Shown: piece by piece, positions 10,621-23,125 of the stretch
Layout of the letters: each line of letters begins with the position of its first letter
Position numbering within the stretch: position 1 is the first letter of the stretch
From: Macrobrachium rosenbergii
Lineage: Eukaryota; Arthropoda; Malacostraca; Decapoda; Palaemonidae
Reading direction: 5' to 3'
Assembly: GCF_040412425.1 (NCBI RefSeq)
Contig: NC_089755.1
Location: 49,742,798 to 49,806,797 of the forward strand
DNA length: 64,000 bases
Made by a program: the position numbers and the translations under genes
The notes under the pieces: generated by a model
What the model saw: only the letters and a program-made list of their open reading frames with translations
The model's database searches: none
Told to the model about the DNA's origin: nothing

Positions 10621-13440
10621 AAGATACGATTACTGAAATTAAAAGAGCTTATACTAATTATGTTCCTCGGTTTAAAAGTCTGCAGAAATTTTTGAAAATT
10701 TACTGGATACTCTATCTTGTAAGATGGCAACGATATGAATTTAGTATACGTTGAGCTAACGAGCATTTCCTTCGTTTTTGTACACGTGAATCATGCTGTA
10801 CGACTCAGAAAGGTTTTGATAAGAACATCATTCGCTAAAGATGGTGAATTTCTATTGTGCAATCATGATTTGGTGTAATTATATATCGAACATAAAAACC
10901 TTTGACTTTCGCAGGTGCGTTTGCTTTCCTTAGCATCACTCTAAGTTTGCAGCGTCATTAATTATTGCACATATCGATTGATGGGTTAGGGGCATTTGCA
11001 CGGGAAAGCGCACCAACTTTTTCTTTTTGAGGGTGATGTTCCGAGCATTAACAATGAGCAAACTATTCTTTACTTTCTCACAAAGGATAACTGATGTCGG
11101 AGCTAGCTAACTTTCAATGTCATAAAAGTTCATAAATGTCAGAATAAAGATAAAAGCCAACAGAATTCAGGCAACAATCTTCAGCAAGTGAGCTAGACCA
11201 TCTTGTCACGGGGCTTCCGGAGGCATCAGCCTTTCGACTGATAAAAAATTGATTCGCACTGATCAATGCACGGCTGAGTCACCTCTTTTTTTTTTCTCTT
11301 GCATATTGCTGAGAAATATTAAAGATGGTCGACTGAAGAGAAGTAAAACGCATTTGCAGCATGGAGAATGAGTCAGCAACGCTGAAAATTACGAATTGCC
11401 TTCAGCCACTCTTACGGGAGGGAGTTTTGGAAATGGCTGTTGACAATAATAGCTTCCATAGACAGAACACGCGATATTTGGTAAACGCCTTTGCTCATGG
11501 AGTACCACGACTTTGCTTATATCACCAGACTATGCTGAAAATAATTAGTTGGAAATGACATTGCAATAGAGGATTGGGCAGGAACGTTACAAAAGCTGTA
11601 CAAATTGTACTGCCTTTTGTGTGAGCAATGTAATTATTCTTAAAATATTCTTTTAAATGGCTACATCGATTATTCAAAGTCCACGAACTCCAAAATTGAT
11701 TATTCAGTTAGTCGGGTCGCCTAGTACTAGACTATAACTACCCGTAGGTATTTAAAAGCCAACCTTGGGAATAAGTTATTTGTTTGTTTTTCTAATGATA
11801 TTCCTATTTCCTTAAGAAATGTTGATGTTGGAATATCCAATTGTGATCTAGAAAGATGAAAGTCAAAGCAGCGTAGGACTAATGGAGTCCTTTAAAGATT
11901 TAGTAGGTCTACAAACTAGACCCATCGATCGTTATCGTCCACAACTTTGGCTTCATCGAGGTTCGATGGTTGCGTCGTGACTTTAAACCACAGGAAACTA
12001 CTAAAGAACAAAAATAAGGAAGAGAGGATAGCAGTGAGACAGCACCGCACAATGTAATGGTGTTCAGAGGTAAGTAGATAATGCCTTTCTTTTTCGGGTA
12101 AGACATATAAAATTAGACTCCGGCAACTAGACATTGATGTTACTGACATTGGGCGGTGTGGCCGCCATCATTTATGTCCTAGAATCATCATCATCTTACC
12201 GTATAAAAGACACATGCACAAACTTCTTATTGATCTGCAGTCAGTCCTCGACTTCTTGAACCTTCTTTGTTTATTAATACATCGTTGTGACTGTTTATCC
12301 CTCTTGTCCGGAAGAGGAGCTAAGCTGAGTCACTCGTAATATTAAAAAAACAAAACGTGACTATATATTGTTTGATATCTATGTACCTCACAGTCTGTCA
12401 TTGTTTGTTGTCATTCCAAAAAATGTGCACGCGACCACACGTTGAATGTTTTCTTAGTGCATGGGCGTTGAGTAGGCCTACATTATAACCAAACTCGGTG
12501 TTCGTTGAGGTAATGAAGGTATCTCGTTTTCTACTTATTCTTCGATAAAAGAAAAAAACTGGCTGGTAGAGGCGTCTACCTGCCTTGGGTGTGTTAACTT
12601 ATATTTACAGTTACTCCTCTTTCTAATCTCTTTAATGGCAGCTGTGCCGGGGATCAGGTATAATTCAGTAAGCCTCTTTGGTGCGAAAGAGAGAAAAGAA
12701 AATAATTAGAACAGGAAGAGGAAGGTTGCGAAGAGATGGAAGAATTGGATGAAAGGGACTGACAAGTTAATATAGGCAAAAGGAGATTAGGCTTAGGTTG
12801 AATTACCTGTTTTTTTTTATAATGATAAATTTGTATTTGTTTTAGTTAGACCGATAGCTGTCCTTTTAATTACTCTCTCCCAACTGTTATCCCTAAGTTT
12901 GAATAAGGGTTACTTGCCAACTTTGGCAGACTCAGCCAGTAGCCTAACTACTAATAGAAGTTTCCATTATGTCTTCTATTCAGAAACCAACTTCTTTATT
13001 TTTATGGAATAGACGAATGCAATGACTATGTGTGAAGATACGACAAGTAGGGGAAAGACGTATAATAAAAGACAAATAAACAGAAAACCATTTTGCTGCG
13101 GAACTGATTGCCTGAACCAGCATGACGATGATTCTTTTTATATACTGTTGTTGTATACATTCTTACTGAACATGTAGAAAAAATCACGGACCAGACTGAC
13201 CATCGGGAAAGAAGAGCACAGAAAAAAAACAGAGCACTCAGTCGATATTCTTATGCCCTACTGTGTGTGTGGGTGATAGTACTATCGATGAATTTGTATA
13301 TGGTTAACCCCACAGTGAGAAAATATTCAGTTTCGTGAAAGACATTTTGATGGGAAGGAATCCTACATACCTTGGATAATATTCTTTAGTTTCGAGTATT
13401 TCTAGAGGTCGAAAACCCAATAATATTTTGGTAAATAAGA
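10619..13440. other. No recognisable gene or repeat family
   Basis: About 2.8 kb of ordinary AT-rich sequence with only short frames on either strand. Confidence 0.4.
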
Positions 13441-14240
13441 ACCAGCGGGCGTCAAGGACACGAAGAGGTAGGCGAGCGAGAAATGGGGTTGGGTGGGGGG
13501 GGGACCTTTGGGGTGTGGGGTGTAGAAGCTCTTAGGGAGGAGAGCCCTTGGAGTTTTGAGGAGTGGGCTCATCGGGTGCCCGGGTCTCCCTTCCACGGAC
13601 CGTGGGCCTGGAAGCCTGGAAATGGTCGCCAGAATGACGTGAAGAAAGGGGCTGGGCTGGAAGGCCCAGTGTCGAGAAAACCTCCTTGGTGTTGAGAAGT
13701 CTGAGTGTGGAGAAGGCTGGCTGAGTGTGTTGGGTGCGTGTGGGCGTTTTTTTTTTTTTTTTTCTTGTAGGTTGGATATTTGAAACAGTCTTGCACCGGG
13801 CTCCGTACCCTCCTGCATCTCTGGACAAAAGAAGGAGAAAACAAAATGTCAATACTTATGTTTTCTCTGTAGGTGAGATTCCGGTGGGACGTCGTTTCAA
13901 AGGAATTCAATTTAGCTCCAGGGAATTCAATTTAGCTCTCGCCGTTAATCTCCCCGCCTCGGGAGACAGTTCTTTATCCCAGGATCTTTCCTGGACCCTG
14001 TTTTATCCCAAGAGTTAGTGAGCAGAACTCCAACCCAAGACCCAAAGAAGAGGGTCCAAGCCCTTTCAGACAACCTGGAAAGAGGGCTTGAAATAATGTA
14101 TAACAATGGAAGGAAGAAATAACAGGCAGGGGTAATAAAAAGTGTAGATCTGTTGTTGTTTTAATCCTCTTTGGCTCCCACCTGGGTCGTCGAGTCTGGT
14201 GGGTGTGTCCGCTGGAACACTCGCTCAACAATGAGCCTTT
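13441..14240. other. GC-richer island with G and T homopolymers, no gene
   Basis: It contains a G10-type run near 13495 and a T19-type run near 13750. Frames of 70-138 codons overlap on both strands, as expected from locally low stop density. A CAATTTAGCTC motif occurs twice near 13900-13940. No domain was seen. Confidence 0.35.
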
Positions 14241-14711
14241 AGACTAACTCGTCCGTGAAATCCGATTTCCACAGCCCCCCTGGCAGAACCACATTCTGAG
14301 TTTTACTAACGATGGCGGATTCCAGAATCTTCCTTTTGTATGGACAAAGTCGGCCAGAAATGGGGCCCTAATTGCCATACAATGTTGACGTATTTTCGTC
14401 TCTCGACGGTAACTCGTGGACTGAGGAAACCCTTAATTTTGACCTTGAACCTTTGTAATCCTCTGTGGCATTTTCTGCTTGCTGGTCTTTCAATAAGTAA
14501 ACTTTTTCTTTGACTTTCTCGTTATATTTTATATATTGCCAAGGTCCGTCATGGTTGCACAACTGTAAAATACAGAATTATGTATGTATATTGAAAATAC
14601 ATATGTATATATAACCTTTTTCTTAGGGTTAATGCTAACTGTTGAGAAGACATCTGATGTTCCTTGTATTTTATCTACAGAGGTCCTTTAGTGAAATGGG
14701 TTAAAAGTTAA

Positions 14712-14830
14712 GTATACCTTAGTTTTACCAGACCACTGAGCTGATTAACAGCTCTCCTAGGGCTGGCCCGAAGGATTAGACTTATTTTACGTGGCTAAGA
14801 ACCAATTGGTTACTTAGCAACAAATGGGTT
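14712..14830 (-). mobile_element. tRNA-derived SINE family A, 5'-truncated copy
   Basis: Tail part of the family, including GGTCTGGTAAAAC, GCTCAGTGG, AGCCCTAGGAGAG and AACCAATTGGTTCTTAG (on the - strand). The tRNA-like head present in the 33.0- and 34.4-kb copies is missing. Confidence 0.75.
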
Positions 14831-15799
14831 AACCCACAGCCAATGACCTGAGGTGATAATTGCTTTCATTATCACCATCCCCTTAGGGTAAACTCAGATT
14901 TGGCAACAGACGAGGAAAGCACTTGTAGCGTTGTCTTAACTGATATTTTCGTGTGCTGTGTCTAATAATATATTATAATGATAATATTGCCTAAGTTACA
15001 ACTAGATAAATGTCTCAAATAAAGTCTTCTTTTAAAGAATCACTAGGAAGTCTTTAACTGCTCTATTGGGATAATGAAGAAAGTATGTTTGACACCAGTG
15101 CTTCAACTACCCAAGAACCCACCTTTGACCAACTCCGCTGGTCGAACTATCTTATGAAAACAAATCAGCTTCACTCCAATATATAGAGTATATGACCATA
15201 TATATTGGAGGAGAGTGACCCTTAGTGGTCAAGGTCTTGGAGTAGGTCATTGTAAAACTGTGAAGTCTGGACATGTGAGGAGTTTTGGTCATGTAACTGT
15301 CAATGCTTCACAGGCGGTGACTTTTCACTGTCTGTGAAGCAGGTATGAGTAAGACAGTGCCTGTACGAAGGTGCAGCGTAAGTAAAAGGGCTTCCTCATT
15401 TTATTAAAGATCAGAATTCCACTCTTCAAGCTCCCTATCACATTCACTGTATTCCACAGACGATACATCGGTCTATTCTTCTTCGTTCGGCGGAGAATAG
15501 ACTGACAGAAGGCGGGTGCAGAGGCACACCCACAGAAATGAGGTGGGAAATAAAAAATGAGTTTTGGGAATTAACATCTCAGAGATGGGAGGGTGTCTGG
15601 GATTTTGATTGAAGGCGTAAAAAAATGTTGATAAACAGGCATATTGGTAAACATTGCCTATGGGGAACAGATAGAGGAAAACATAATTAAAGGGTGGAAG
15701 ATAGAGATAATGTAAAGGATGATGGAATATGAGACAAAGAATGGGTTGTTTGTCTAAGAATCTAACTACCTTAGGAAAAGAAATATATTTTCTATTTTA

Positions 15800-15804
<5 letters not shown>
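14831..15804. other. No gene; two small hairpins
   Basis: Two short inverted repeats: CCAATATATA / TATATATTGG at about 15177-15209, and TGCTTCACAG / CTGTGAAGCA at about 15304-15343. Neither has a terminator or RNA context I can support. Confidence 0.4.
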
Positions 15805-15843
<39 letters not shown>

Positions 15844-15937
15844 CTCCTCCTCCTCCTCCTCCTCCTCCTCCTCCTCCTCCTCGTTCTTCTTCTTCTTCTT
15901 CTTCTTCTTCTTCTTCTTCTTCTTCTTCTTCTTCTTC
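15805..15937. repeat. Compound (CT)n-(CTC)n-(TTC)n microsatellite
   Basis: Three adjoining polypyrimidine arrays, giving more than 130 bp of pure pyrimidine apart from one G. Confidence 0.97.
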
Positions 15938-16756
15938 AGAGAAGAACATATATGAATCATGGCTCAATATGCGGGCAGACTGGCAGCTTCTTTAGTTTCT
16001 ACATCGCCAGTAGATTACTCTTTATAATTGATTTTACACCCTGATAAGCATTTCAAGAATCAATAAACACCTATTCTTAGTGCTTGTTCCCATGTTCCTT
16101 TTTTTGCCAGTAATTCTTTCAGATGTAATGTAACACTCTACACACGAGAAAAATAGAGCAAATGAATACGGCTATTACGTAGTTTGAGTTAGAAAGAAAT
16201 TATTAATATTATTATTATTTTTTTTTCTGTTAGGTGATTTAACCTGAAGGACGAAGTTCTTTTAGAGAAGAGTTATTGTTGGTGGTATGCATTGACCCTC
16301 GATTTCCACCTTTAAGTGTAAAATCCAAAAGTAACATCATAATCTATTTAGGATGTAGAAACTAGCTCGGGAAGTTGCGATTGTGCCTGAGAGATGAGGC
16401 ATGATTGATAACGTTATTGTAATTCGCCATATTTCGGAATTCTTGTAAACTTTGTTTGTAATAGATTATCATCCTGACAGAGTTCTTCCTCTTGACTGTT
16501 TTTGATTCCGAGAGAGGTGATTAGTTTGCGTTCGTTCACCACCACTTGGGCATGTCTGTCTTATCACTTGCTAATGGACTCGTGTCCATCAGCGGCTGAC
16601 GTGAAGTCCGTTTTCTATGCTTCGTTGTTCCTGATCAGTTAGGTCTATGTATGCATCACCTGCCATGAATAGACTTCTTTTCTTTAAGCCTTTCTGAATC
16701 ACTTTCTAATGATTTCTTAACTAGACCTCTCCCCTCTCTGTAGATATGATTACACA
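15938..16756. other. No recognisable gene
   Basis: AT-rich with short ATT runs near 16201 only. Confidence 0.4.
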
Positions 16757-16787
16757 TACACACACACACACAAACACACACACATAT
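16757..16787. repeat. Short (CA)n microsatellite
   Basis: About 30 bp of CA with one A interruption. Confidence 0.9.
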
Positions 16788-17015
16788 ATCGAGTATTTAT
16801 TTCACAAATACTCTTATACAGCCCTCTGCATGTTGTATCTCAACAAGCACAGAGCTTTGGAGAATGTCTTGACCACCCAGACAGTAGATGAAGGACTTTC
16901 GTAGCCAAGACCAGGAAATTCCAATTTTGATACACCTTTTGTCTGGGCCTTGACCCCTCTTTCTCTCAGTGACCCTCTATTGTGCCCATTTCACTTTTCT
17001 CTGCCGAGTACCATG

Positions 17016-17520
17016 TCACAGGAATATGGAAAATCTTGGTGGTGTACAGGCGTCCAAAAAATTCCATATATGAATTTGAAAGAACAGGCGATAGTAGGTT
17101 TCCCAGTGCCATACCAAAAGTTTGTTTAAAATATACCCGTTGAAAATAAATTTCCAGTCACATATGAACAATCTTATTAATTCTATGACCTGGCTAATTG
17201 TTAGTGGCAAATCAAGTTTATGCAATTCATCTTGAAGGTATTCCAGCACCGAGTCTATGGGAAATTCAGTGAATAAGGAAAATACATCAAAACTTATTAA
17301 CTGTGAATCTGGATTCATTGTAATACCATTGATTTTGTCAGTCAAATCTAAAGAATTAATAAGACGAGTACCGGAAATAGTTCCTAGCAGTGGTGACAAT
17401 AATTCTGATAGATATTTTGAAAGCTTATAGGTTACGGAACCAACAGGACTAATTTTGGTCTCATAGGGTTAACTTCTTTATGCGTTTTTACTAGCCCACA
17501 TAGATACGGCAAAGAAGGTG
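17016..17520 (-). pseudogene. Penelope-like element reverse-transcriptase fragment
   Basis: On the - strand a frame reads GLVKTHKEVNPMRPK (broken after this), then LLGTISGTRLINSLDLTD, LISFDVFSLFTEFPIDSV, LPLTISQVIELIRL and FIFNGYILNKLLVWHWE. The order of the SFDVxSLFTxxP, L-x-LIxL and FNGxxxxQxxGMAMG-like blocks is typical of Penelope-type RTs. The catalytic YxDD region is not present, and the GMAMG block is degenerate (VWHWE). This is a dead fragment. Confidence 0.7.
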
Positions 17521-17533
17521 AATTCGTTAAAAA

Positions 17534-17594
17534 CTGATTTATGAGACTTTTGTTGTTTTCCAGGATTCTTTTTAACAAAAGTCTCATAAATCAG
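17534..17594. other. Perfect 21-bp hairpin within the PLE remnant
   Basis: 17534-17554 (CTGATTTATGAGACTTTTGTT) is an exact reverse complement of 17574-17594, with a 19-nt loop. The exactness contrasts with the decayed sequence around it. Confidence 0.8.
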
Positions 17595-17699
17595 TGGGCA
17601 TAGACAACTCCAGGTAGCCTGAAGAGAGCCGCTGAGTTCCCCTGGCACTAGTGCCAATTTGGCACAGTGCCTCACCTTATCTTACGAAGGATTCTTGCA

Positions 17700-18554
17700 C
17701 CTCTAACCAGAGTAGGATGCCAGGTTTCTTCCCTAATTACTACTTCTTATAACTTTATAATTTAATTTCCCCTTGTAATATTTCCTTTAACCACTTTGAT
17801 AATTTTTTTCCAATCTCTTAATTTAATATATTTTCTTGGCAACCTTCATTTATGAATCCCTTTGTAGACCCTTGTCGCAGTTTCTCAGTTTTACTTTGCT
17901 TTCCACTCTGCCAGTGCAGTGTGCAAATTGCCAGATCTTTTAGTACCATAAGTCCTTTGACTTCCCTTTCATGCCACCAAGGGCATGGTAAATTTTAAAT
18001 TGTACATAGCAGGGCCTTTAAGCCCTTACCTCACGATTGCCACACCTGGCATCGTGCTATTACCATAGATATTAGTAGATGCTTCTGTCAGAGGATTCGC
18101 ACCCTCTAACTACATTACTTTGGCAGCAGTGCCATGGTTGCATGACCAGCCTGGCACTCCACCTGTCAAACCTGGCCCTTTCCAGAGGCTAAGGAATAAG
18201 ATCCTGGTATACTAATCATAACTTTTCTTACCAGTCTTTACTGATCATAACCCCTTAAGTATCTCACAACTTTCAGAAAGCAGAGCTAACGAGTAGAAGT
18301 GGCTCCATTAACCCTAAACTTTCCCATGTGTTTAAAATCAGTGCCACTAGGCACCGCACTTGTGTTAACGTAAGTTTTGAAATTGATGTAAAATCATTTG
18401 CGATGACATTATTTCATAGAAACCCTAATTTTGAGATAATGAGTGAAATCAAGGGAAATTAATGAGAGATAAAGCATAGTCAGTCGAGTTAACTTGTTTG
18501 CAGACATTTGAACCTAATTAAAGGTGCGACATGTCAACTAGGGGGGTGGGAGTC
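17700..18554. other. No recognisable gene
   Basis: Sequence between the PLE RT piece and the left arm of the giant inverted repeat. The words CTCTAACCAGAG and TTTGGCACAGTGCC hint at further repeat debris, but I cannot place it. Confidence 0.35.
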
Positions 18555-18746
18555 ACTACGAAAGGACACCTTCCCAAGCTAACTCGCCCTCCAAGCTTCA
18601 TTTTTCATCATACTGCTGACTGACAAACAGTTGCTCCCTAGACACTCTTTAATCACTTTCTTTGGCACCGTGACTGCTCTGAAATCCTCTGTTCCAGGGA
18701 CGAAGCTGCTTGGAGACAAATCTCTGCCATAGGCTAAGACAAGCCG

Positions 18747-18950
18747 GTGAAGAGGATAAACTCGAGGAGAGAGTTTCGTAGGCCCATAGCAACCAACCTA
18801 CTGTGTGGCCCTTGCCTTGCCGTGCGGTTGACCGAGTCAAAGACAGCGCACCAACAATCCGCGGGCGTGATCATAGAAAATGGAGTGTCAAGAGAGTATG
18901 GGAAGTTAATCCTCCAAAGGTCATATAAGGGGCCACGTGGTCAGAACTAA
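18747..18950 (+). other. 67-codon ORF conserved in both inverted-repeat arms
   Basis: The left-arm frame begins MKRINSRREFRRPIATN. The right arm has the same-length frame on the - strand at 21302-21505 (MKRISSRREFRRPIATN), same start and stop, mostly identical residues. The arms are copies, so this may only reflect repeat similarity; the opposite strand is also partly open. No family recognised. Confidence 0.25.
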
Positions 18951-19899
18951 AAAACAGAGGCATCCTGGCTCCAGGGCTGAAGCAGCTACCCCTTTGACCC
19001 CGCTCCTTCTGGGCCATACCCCTGAACACGTGGCTACCTTGCTTAGACCAAGTATTTCTTTGAGTGAGAGCACCCTTAAATTCCTCCTCCATTCTTATTT
19101 ACAGCGAAGACAACGCTCTTACAAAGGTATCGTGCCCTGATCAGAGGTATTCCTTATCAGTCACGATCTTATTATTCTTTCACTAATTTTCCGTTTCATT
19201 TTCCAAAGTGCAAATTTCCATGTTAAACCTGACTTCACTATTGGAGTGCACTAATTTAACTCGTAAGTGTGTTTCCAGTGTCGCAAATCGAGATACCTGG
19301 GCACCTTCAGTGCACCTCTCGATTTTTCCTTTGATTGTGCTGTCTCTTCCGCCACGTAACCGCATCCATTCTCAATTGCAGACGGAGACACTTCCTGTGG
19401 GATCTTCCTTTTGATTGTCCCCTGCTTGGCGTGGTCCCAGCCACTACCACTTAAATCTACAGTGCCAGTGAAGTGGATTTCTTCGGCATTCTTCAGTTAT
19501 TATTTAACGTAATTTAGTTATTTAACAGGACTCTGTTTCCCAACCTCATTTATTCCTGTTCTTCTGATTTTGTTGTTAATGTACAGTAGATATAAGAGAT
19601 TTTAAAGTGAACCTATGTGTTTATCTGCAACTTCTCCCTGTTGAGAAAAGCCCTCAGCTCATCTCTTTCTCTGTTTTTAGATCAAGAATTCAAAAACATC
19701 AGAAGAATAAGAAGAGATCTATGCTATCCAACCCATATTATGGATATTTGATACAATAAAACCATTAAGACCTATGGAAAATCAGAAAGAAAAAAAAGTG
19801 TCCTCAAACACCCATTGTTTGCCCAATTTTATTGGATTTGAAGCTGTAAAACTTGTTTTTAAAACTGTTTAATACAAATTTGTCTTTCTATATAATAAT

Positions 19900-20299
19900 A
19901 TAGAAAACATGCTTGTAAAAAATAGCCTCCGAAAAGATAGCAATATTGTATACAAAATTCCATGTATAGATTGTGATTCATCTTACTTAGGTCAGACCAG
20001 TAAAAGAATTGAACACCAGATTAAAACAACACAAATACTCAGTAAGAACAGGTCACTCTAATAATGCTCTATTTTTACATTTAAGGGGAAAGTCCCACAG
20101 AATACATTGGACGCAAAGCCAAATATTGTCACGTTGTAACGAAACTATTTCCTGGGACTTGTTAGAATCTGTTTTGAGTCAGTTGACCTTGGGGAATAAT
20201 TTTAATGTAAGTCAAGGATTATTTTCTTTTGACCCTGTAATAAAACATATGTTCCAGAAGGAATTGAAAGATAGAATAAAGAGGATTCCCAATAAGTAG
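19900..20299 (+). pseudogene. Penelope-like element GIY-YIG endonuclease remnant
   Basis: The frame reads VYKIPCIDCDSSYLGQTSKR then IEH, shifts frame near 20010, and resumes with RLKQHKYSVRTGHSNNALF then LHLRGKSHRIHW. The YKIPC..C...YxGQT...L..RL.QH order is the GIY-YIG endonuclease of Penelope-like elements, located downstream of the RT in intact copies. The C-terminal part FNVSQGLFSFDPVIKHMFQK is also intact. The frameshift makes it non-functional. Confidence 0.75.
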
Positions 20300-20422
20300 A
20301 TTTGGATGTTAATCCGTTGACCGTTCTGTGACCTCCCAACCTTTTCGTATGACTTTATGACTTATTCGTGGCTGTAACTTTTGCTCGTATAATCATCACG
20401 TTTTTATTTTTCGTAATTTAAA

Positions 20423-20427
<5 letters not shown>

Positions 20428-20476
<49 letters not shown>
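20428..20476. repeat. (AT)n microsatellite
   Basis: About 49 bp of AT immediately after the PLE 3' end, within the spacer of the giant inverted repeat. Confidence 0.95.
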
Positions 20477-20480
<4 letters not shown>

Positions 20481-21839
20481 AGGAGCTTGAGTTTTGAATA
20501 AGGGAATTAGCTTTATGACTTTCCTAAGAAAATGATTCACTTACCATGAGAAATTTTTTGTATCTGACTATTGTTTTGGGTTCAGGCAACCATAACAGGA
20601 AAAGAGATGAGCTGAGGGCTTTATTCAACAGGGACAAGCTGCAGATAAACACTTAGGTTCACTTTAAAATCACTTATATTTACATTAACAACAAAATCAA
20701 AAGAACAGGAATAAATGAGGTAGGGAAACAGAGTCCTGCTGAATAACTAAATTATGTTAACAAATAATAACTGAATAATGTCGAAGAAATCCACTTCAGT
20801 GGCACTGTAGATTAAGTAGTAGTGGTTGGGACCACGCCAAGCAGGGCACAGTCAAAAGGAAGATTCCACAGCAAGTGTCTCCGTCTGCAATTCAGAATGC
20901 ACGAGGTTATGTGACGGAAGAGACAACACAATCAAAGAAAAAATCGAGAGGTGCACTGAAGGTGCCAAGGTGTCTTGATTTGTGACACTGGAAACATGCT
21001 ATGAGTTAGATTGATGCACTCCAATACTGAAGTCAGGTCTAACATGGAAACTTGCACTTTGAAAAGTAAAAAAATAATAATTTTGTGACTGATAAAGAGA
21101 TATCTCCGCTCAGGGCACGTTACATTTGTCAGAGCATTGTCATCACCATAGGTAAGAATGGAGGAGGAATTTAAGGGGGCTTTCACTGGAAGAAATACTT
21201 GGGCTAAGCAAGGTAGCCGTGTGTTCATGGGTATGGCCCAGAAGAAGCGGGGGTCAAAGGGGGAGCTGCTTCAGTCCCTGCAGCCAGAATGCCTCTGTTT
21301 TTTAGTTCTGACCATGTGGCCCCTTATATGACCTTTGGGGGATTAACTTCCCACGCTCTCTTGACACTCCATTTTCTATGATCACGCCTGCCGATCTTTT
21401 TGGTGCTGTCTTTGACCCGGTCAAGCACATGGCAAGGCAAGGGCCATACGGTAGGTTGGTTGCTATGGGCCTACGAAACTCTCTCCTCGAGCTAATCCTC
21501 TTCACCGGCTCGTCTTAGTCTATGGCAGAGATTTGTCTCCAAGCAGCTTCGTCCCTGGAACAGAGGATTTCAGAGCAGTCACGGTTCCAAAGAAAGTGAT
21601 TAAAGAGTGTCTAGGGAGCAATAAAATAGAGATTAAGAAGGGACAAATGTTTTCATTAGTCTTCCTGTCAGTTAGCAGTATGATGAAAAACGAATGCACT
21701 TCTTTGAAAAGAATAAAACAATTTTAGTTTTACGTTAATTTCTCTTTCAAGCATAACGGTTATATTTTACTCTATTTCCTTCTGTGAAGCTTGGAGGGCA
21801 AGTTAGCTTGGGAAGGGTGTCCCTTCGTAGTAATATATA

Positions 21840-21917
21840 ATATGTATATATACTGTATATATATATATATACATATATATTATATATGTGTATATATATA
21901 TACATATATATATATAT
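21840..21917. repeat. Imperfect (TA)n microsatellite
   Basis: TA-rich array with scattered G and C, abutting the outer end of the right inverted-repeat arm. Confidence 0.85.
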
Positions 21918-22039
21918 TTTTTACGTATTTCCCTGGGTTTATGGTATTTTACAGGCCGGCAACGGAAACTTTATTTAATTGGCCTTGGAGTTCTGACTTG
22001 CGTAAAGGGAAATCGTAAAAAAATAAGAAAAAGGGGAGA

Positions 22040-22860
22040 ATTTAGGAGCTGAAGGCTCTACTTCATAAGGAAATGTTACGTAAACACTTGGGCTAAATTA
22101 AAGAATTATATTTACAAAAGCAAGCATTTGAAGGGAAAATGGATAAGTAAATTGATAAAGGGCTTGCAACGCCTGAAGATCCTTCTAAGGGAGTCTTGAT
22201 TAAAGGTAGGGCACAGGCCAAGATGAGTCCACTGCGAATGGGTCCCTCTGCAAGAGAGATTTACACATTACACGCCAGTAAAGGAACAATTTAACACAGA
22301 ATAAGTCTCGAGTTTGCACTGAGGGTGCCAAAGACTCGAGGAATGAATGACCACTTTACACTCGAACACAGGACATTGGAAATGGCACTGGCTAAACTGG
22401 CACAAGGACAGAAATGAAATGCTGGTACTCCAGGCTTTCTAAAGGGCAAACTTTCGTGACCGAAACGTCTTTACTCCACTTTACCTTAGGGGAAGCTGGT
22501 CTCTGACGAAATAAGGACGAGGGAAGATCACACGTATGGCGGTTCTCTCTAGGATGACTGGAGACTGGAGTCTTGAGTTGGGAGTCGGACGGGGAAAGAA
22601 AATCTTCTCAGAAATGTTACCACTCGCCTGCGTGGAGGACTGTCCCTTACGACTCCTCACAAGACTAACTAACTAGCTAACTGCTTCTCTCCCTTTTAAG
22701 GCACGCGGCCAGGCTAGGCCGTGTGCAAAAAGGATGAATCACTGCCCAGGTGTTCAACCTCTTCCCCAGGTTCCCTGCGGAGGTAAGACATTTCAGGCAG
22801 CTTAATTTGCCTTTAGGAAGGCCGTCTTAAGAGGATTAGTTGGGCTAATCCTCTTAAAAG
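22040..22860 (-). repeat. Possible diverged third copy of the giant-repeat arm
   Basis: The order of short blocks resembles the right arm read left to right: GAGCTGAAGGCT, ACGTAAACACTTGGGCT, TTATATTTACA, then CACTGAGGGTGCCAA and a cluster around GACATTGGAAATGG, ending near GAGGATTAG. Similarity is patchy, so homology is an inference. Confidence 0.35.
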
Positions 22861-23036
22861 GGAGTGGCATAAAATATCCTCCTGGCCCCTGTTATCTGTG
22901 TCATCTCAATATCTGTTCCAGGTAAAAAGGGACAGATCGGAGTGTTGATAATACGATCAGCCATGCGGTTCTCAATAAAAAAAAAAGGGTGAATTAGGTG
23001 GGGGGGGAGGCCCGCACTGTGCGAGACGTCAGGGTT

Positions 23037-23042
<6 letters not shown>

Positions 23043-23120
<78 letters not shown>
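23043..23120. repeat. (AT)n microsatellite
   Basis: About 78 bp of AT repeats. Confidence 0.97.

Positions 23121-23125
<5 letters not shown>

Larger units (their letters stand above)
18555..21831. repeat. Giant inverted repeat (arms about 1.1-1.2 kb)
   Basis: The left arm (18555-19676) is the reverse complement of the right arm (20595-21831) with moderate divergence and indels. Outer ends pair ACTACGAAAGGACACCTTCC with GGAAGGGTGTCCCTTCGTAGT. Inner ends pair CCCTCAGCTCATCTCTTT with AAAGAGATGAGCTGAGGG. Long internal blocks also match, such as GAGAGAGTTTCGTAGGCCCA and GACGGAGACACTT / AAGTGTCTCCGTC. The 0.9-kb centre holds a decayed PLE endonuclease. Confidence 0.85.
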
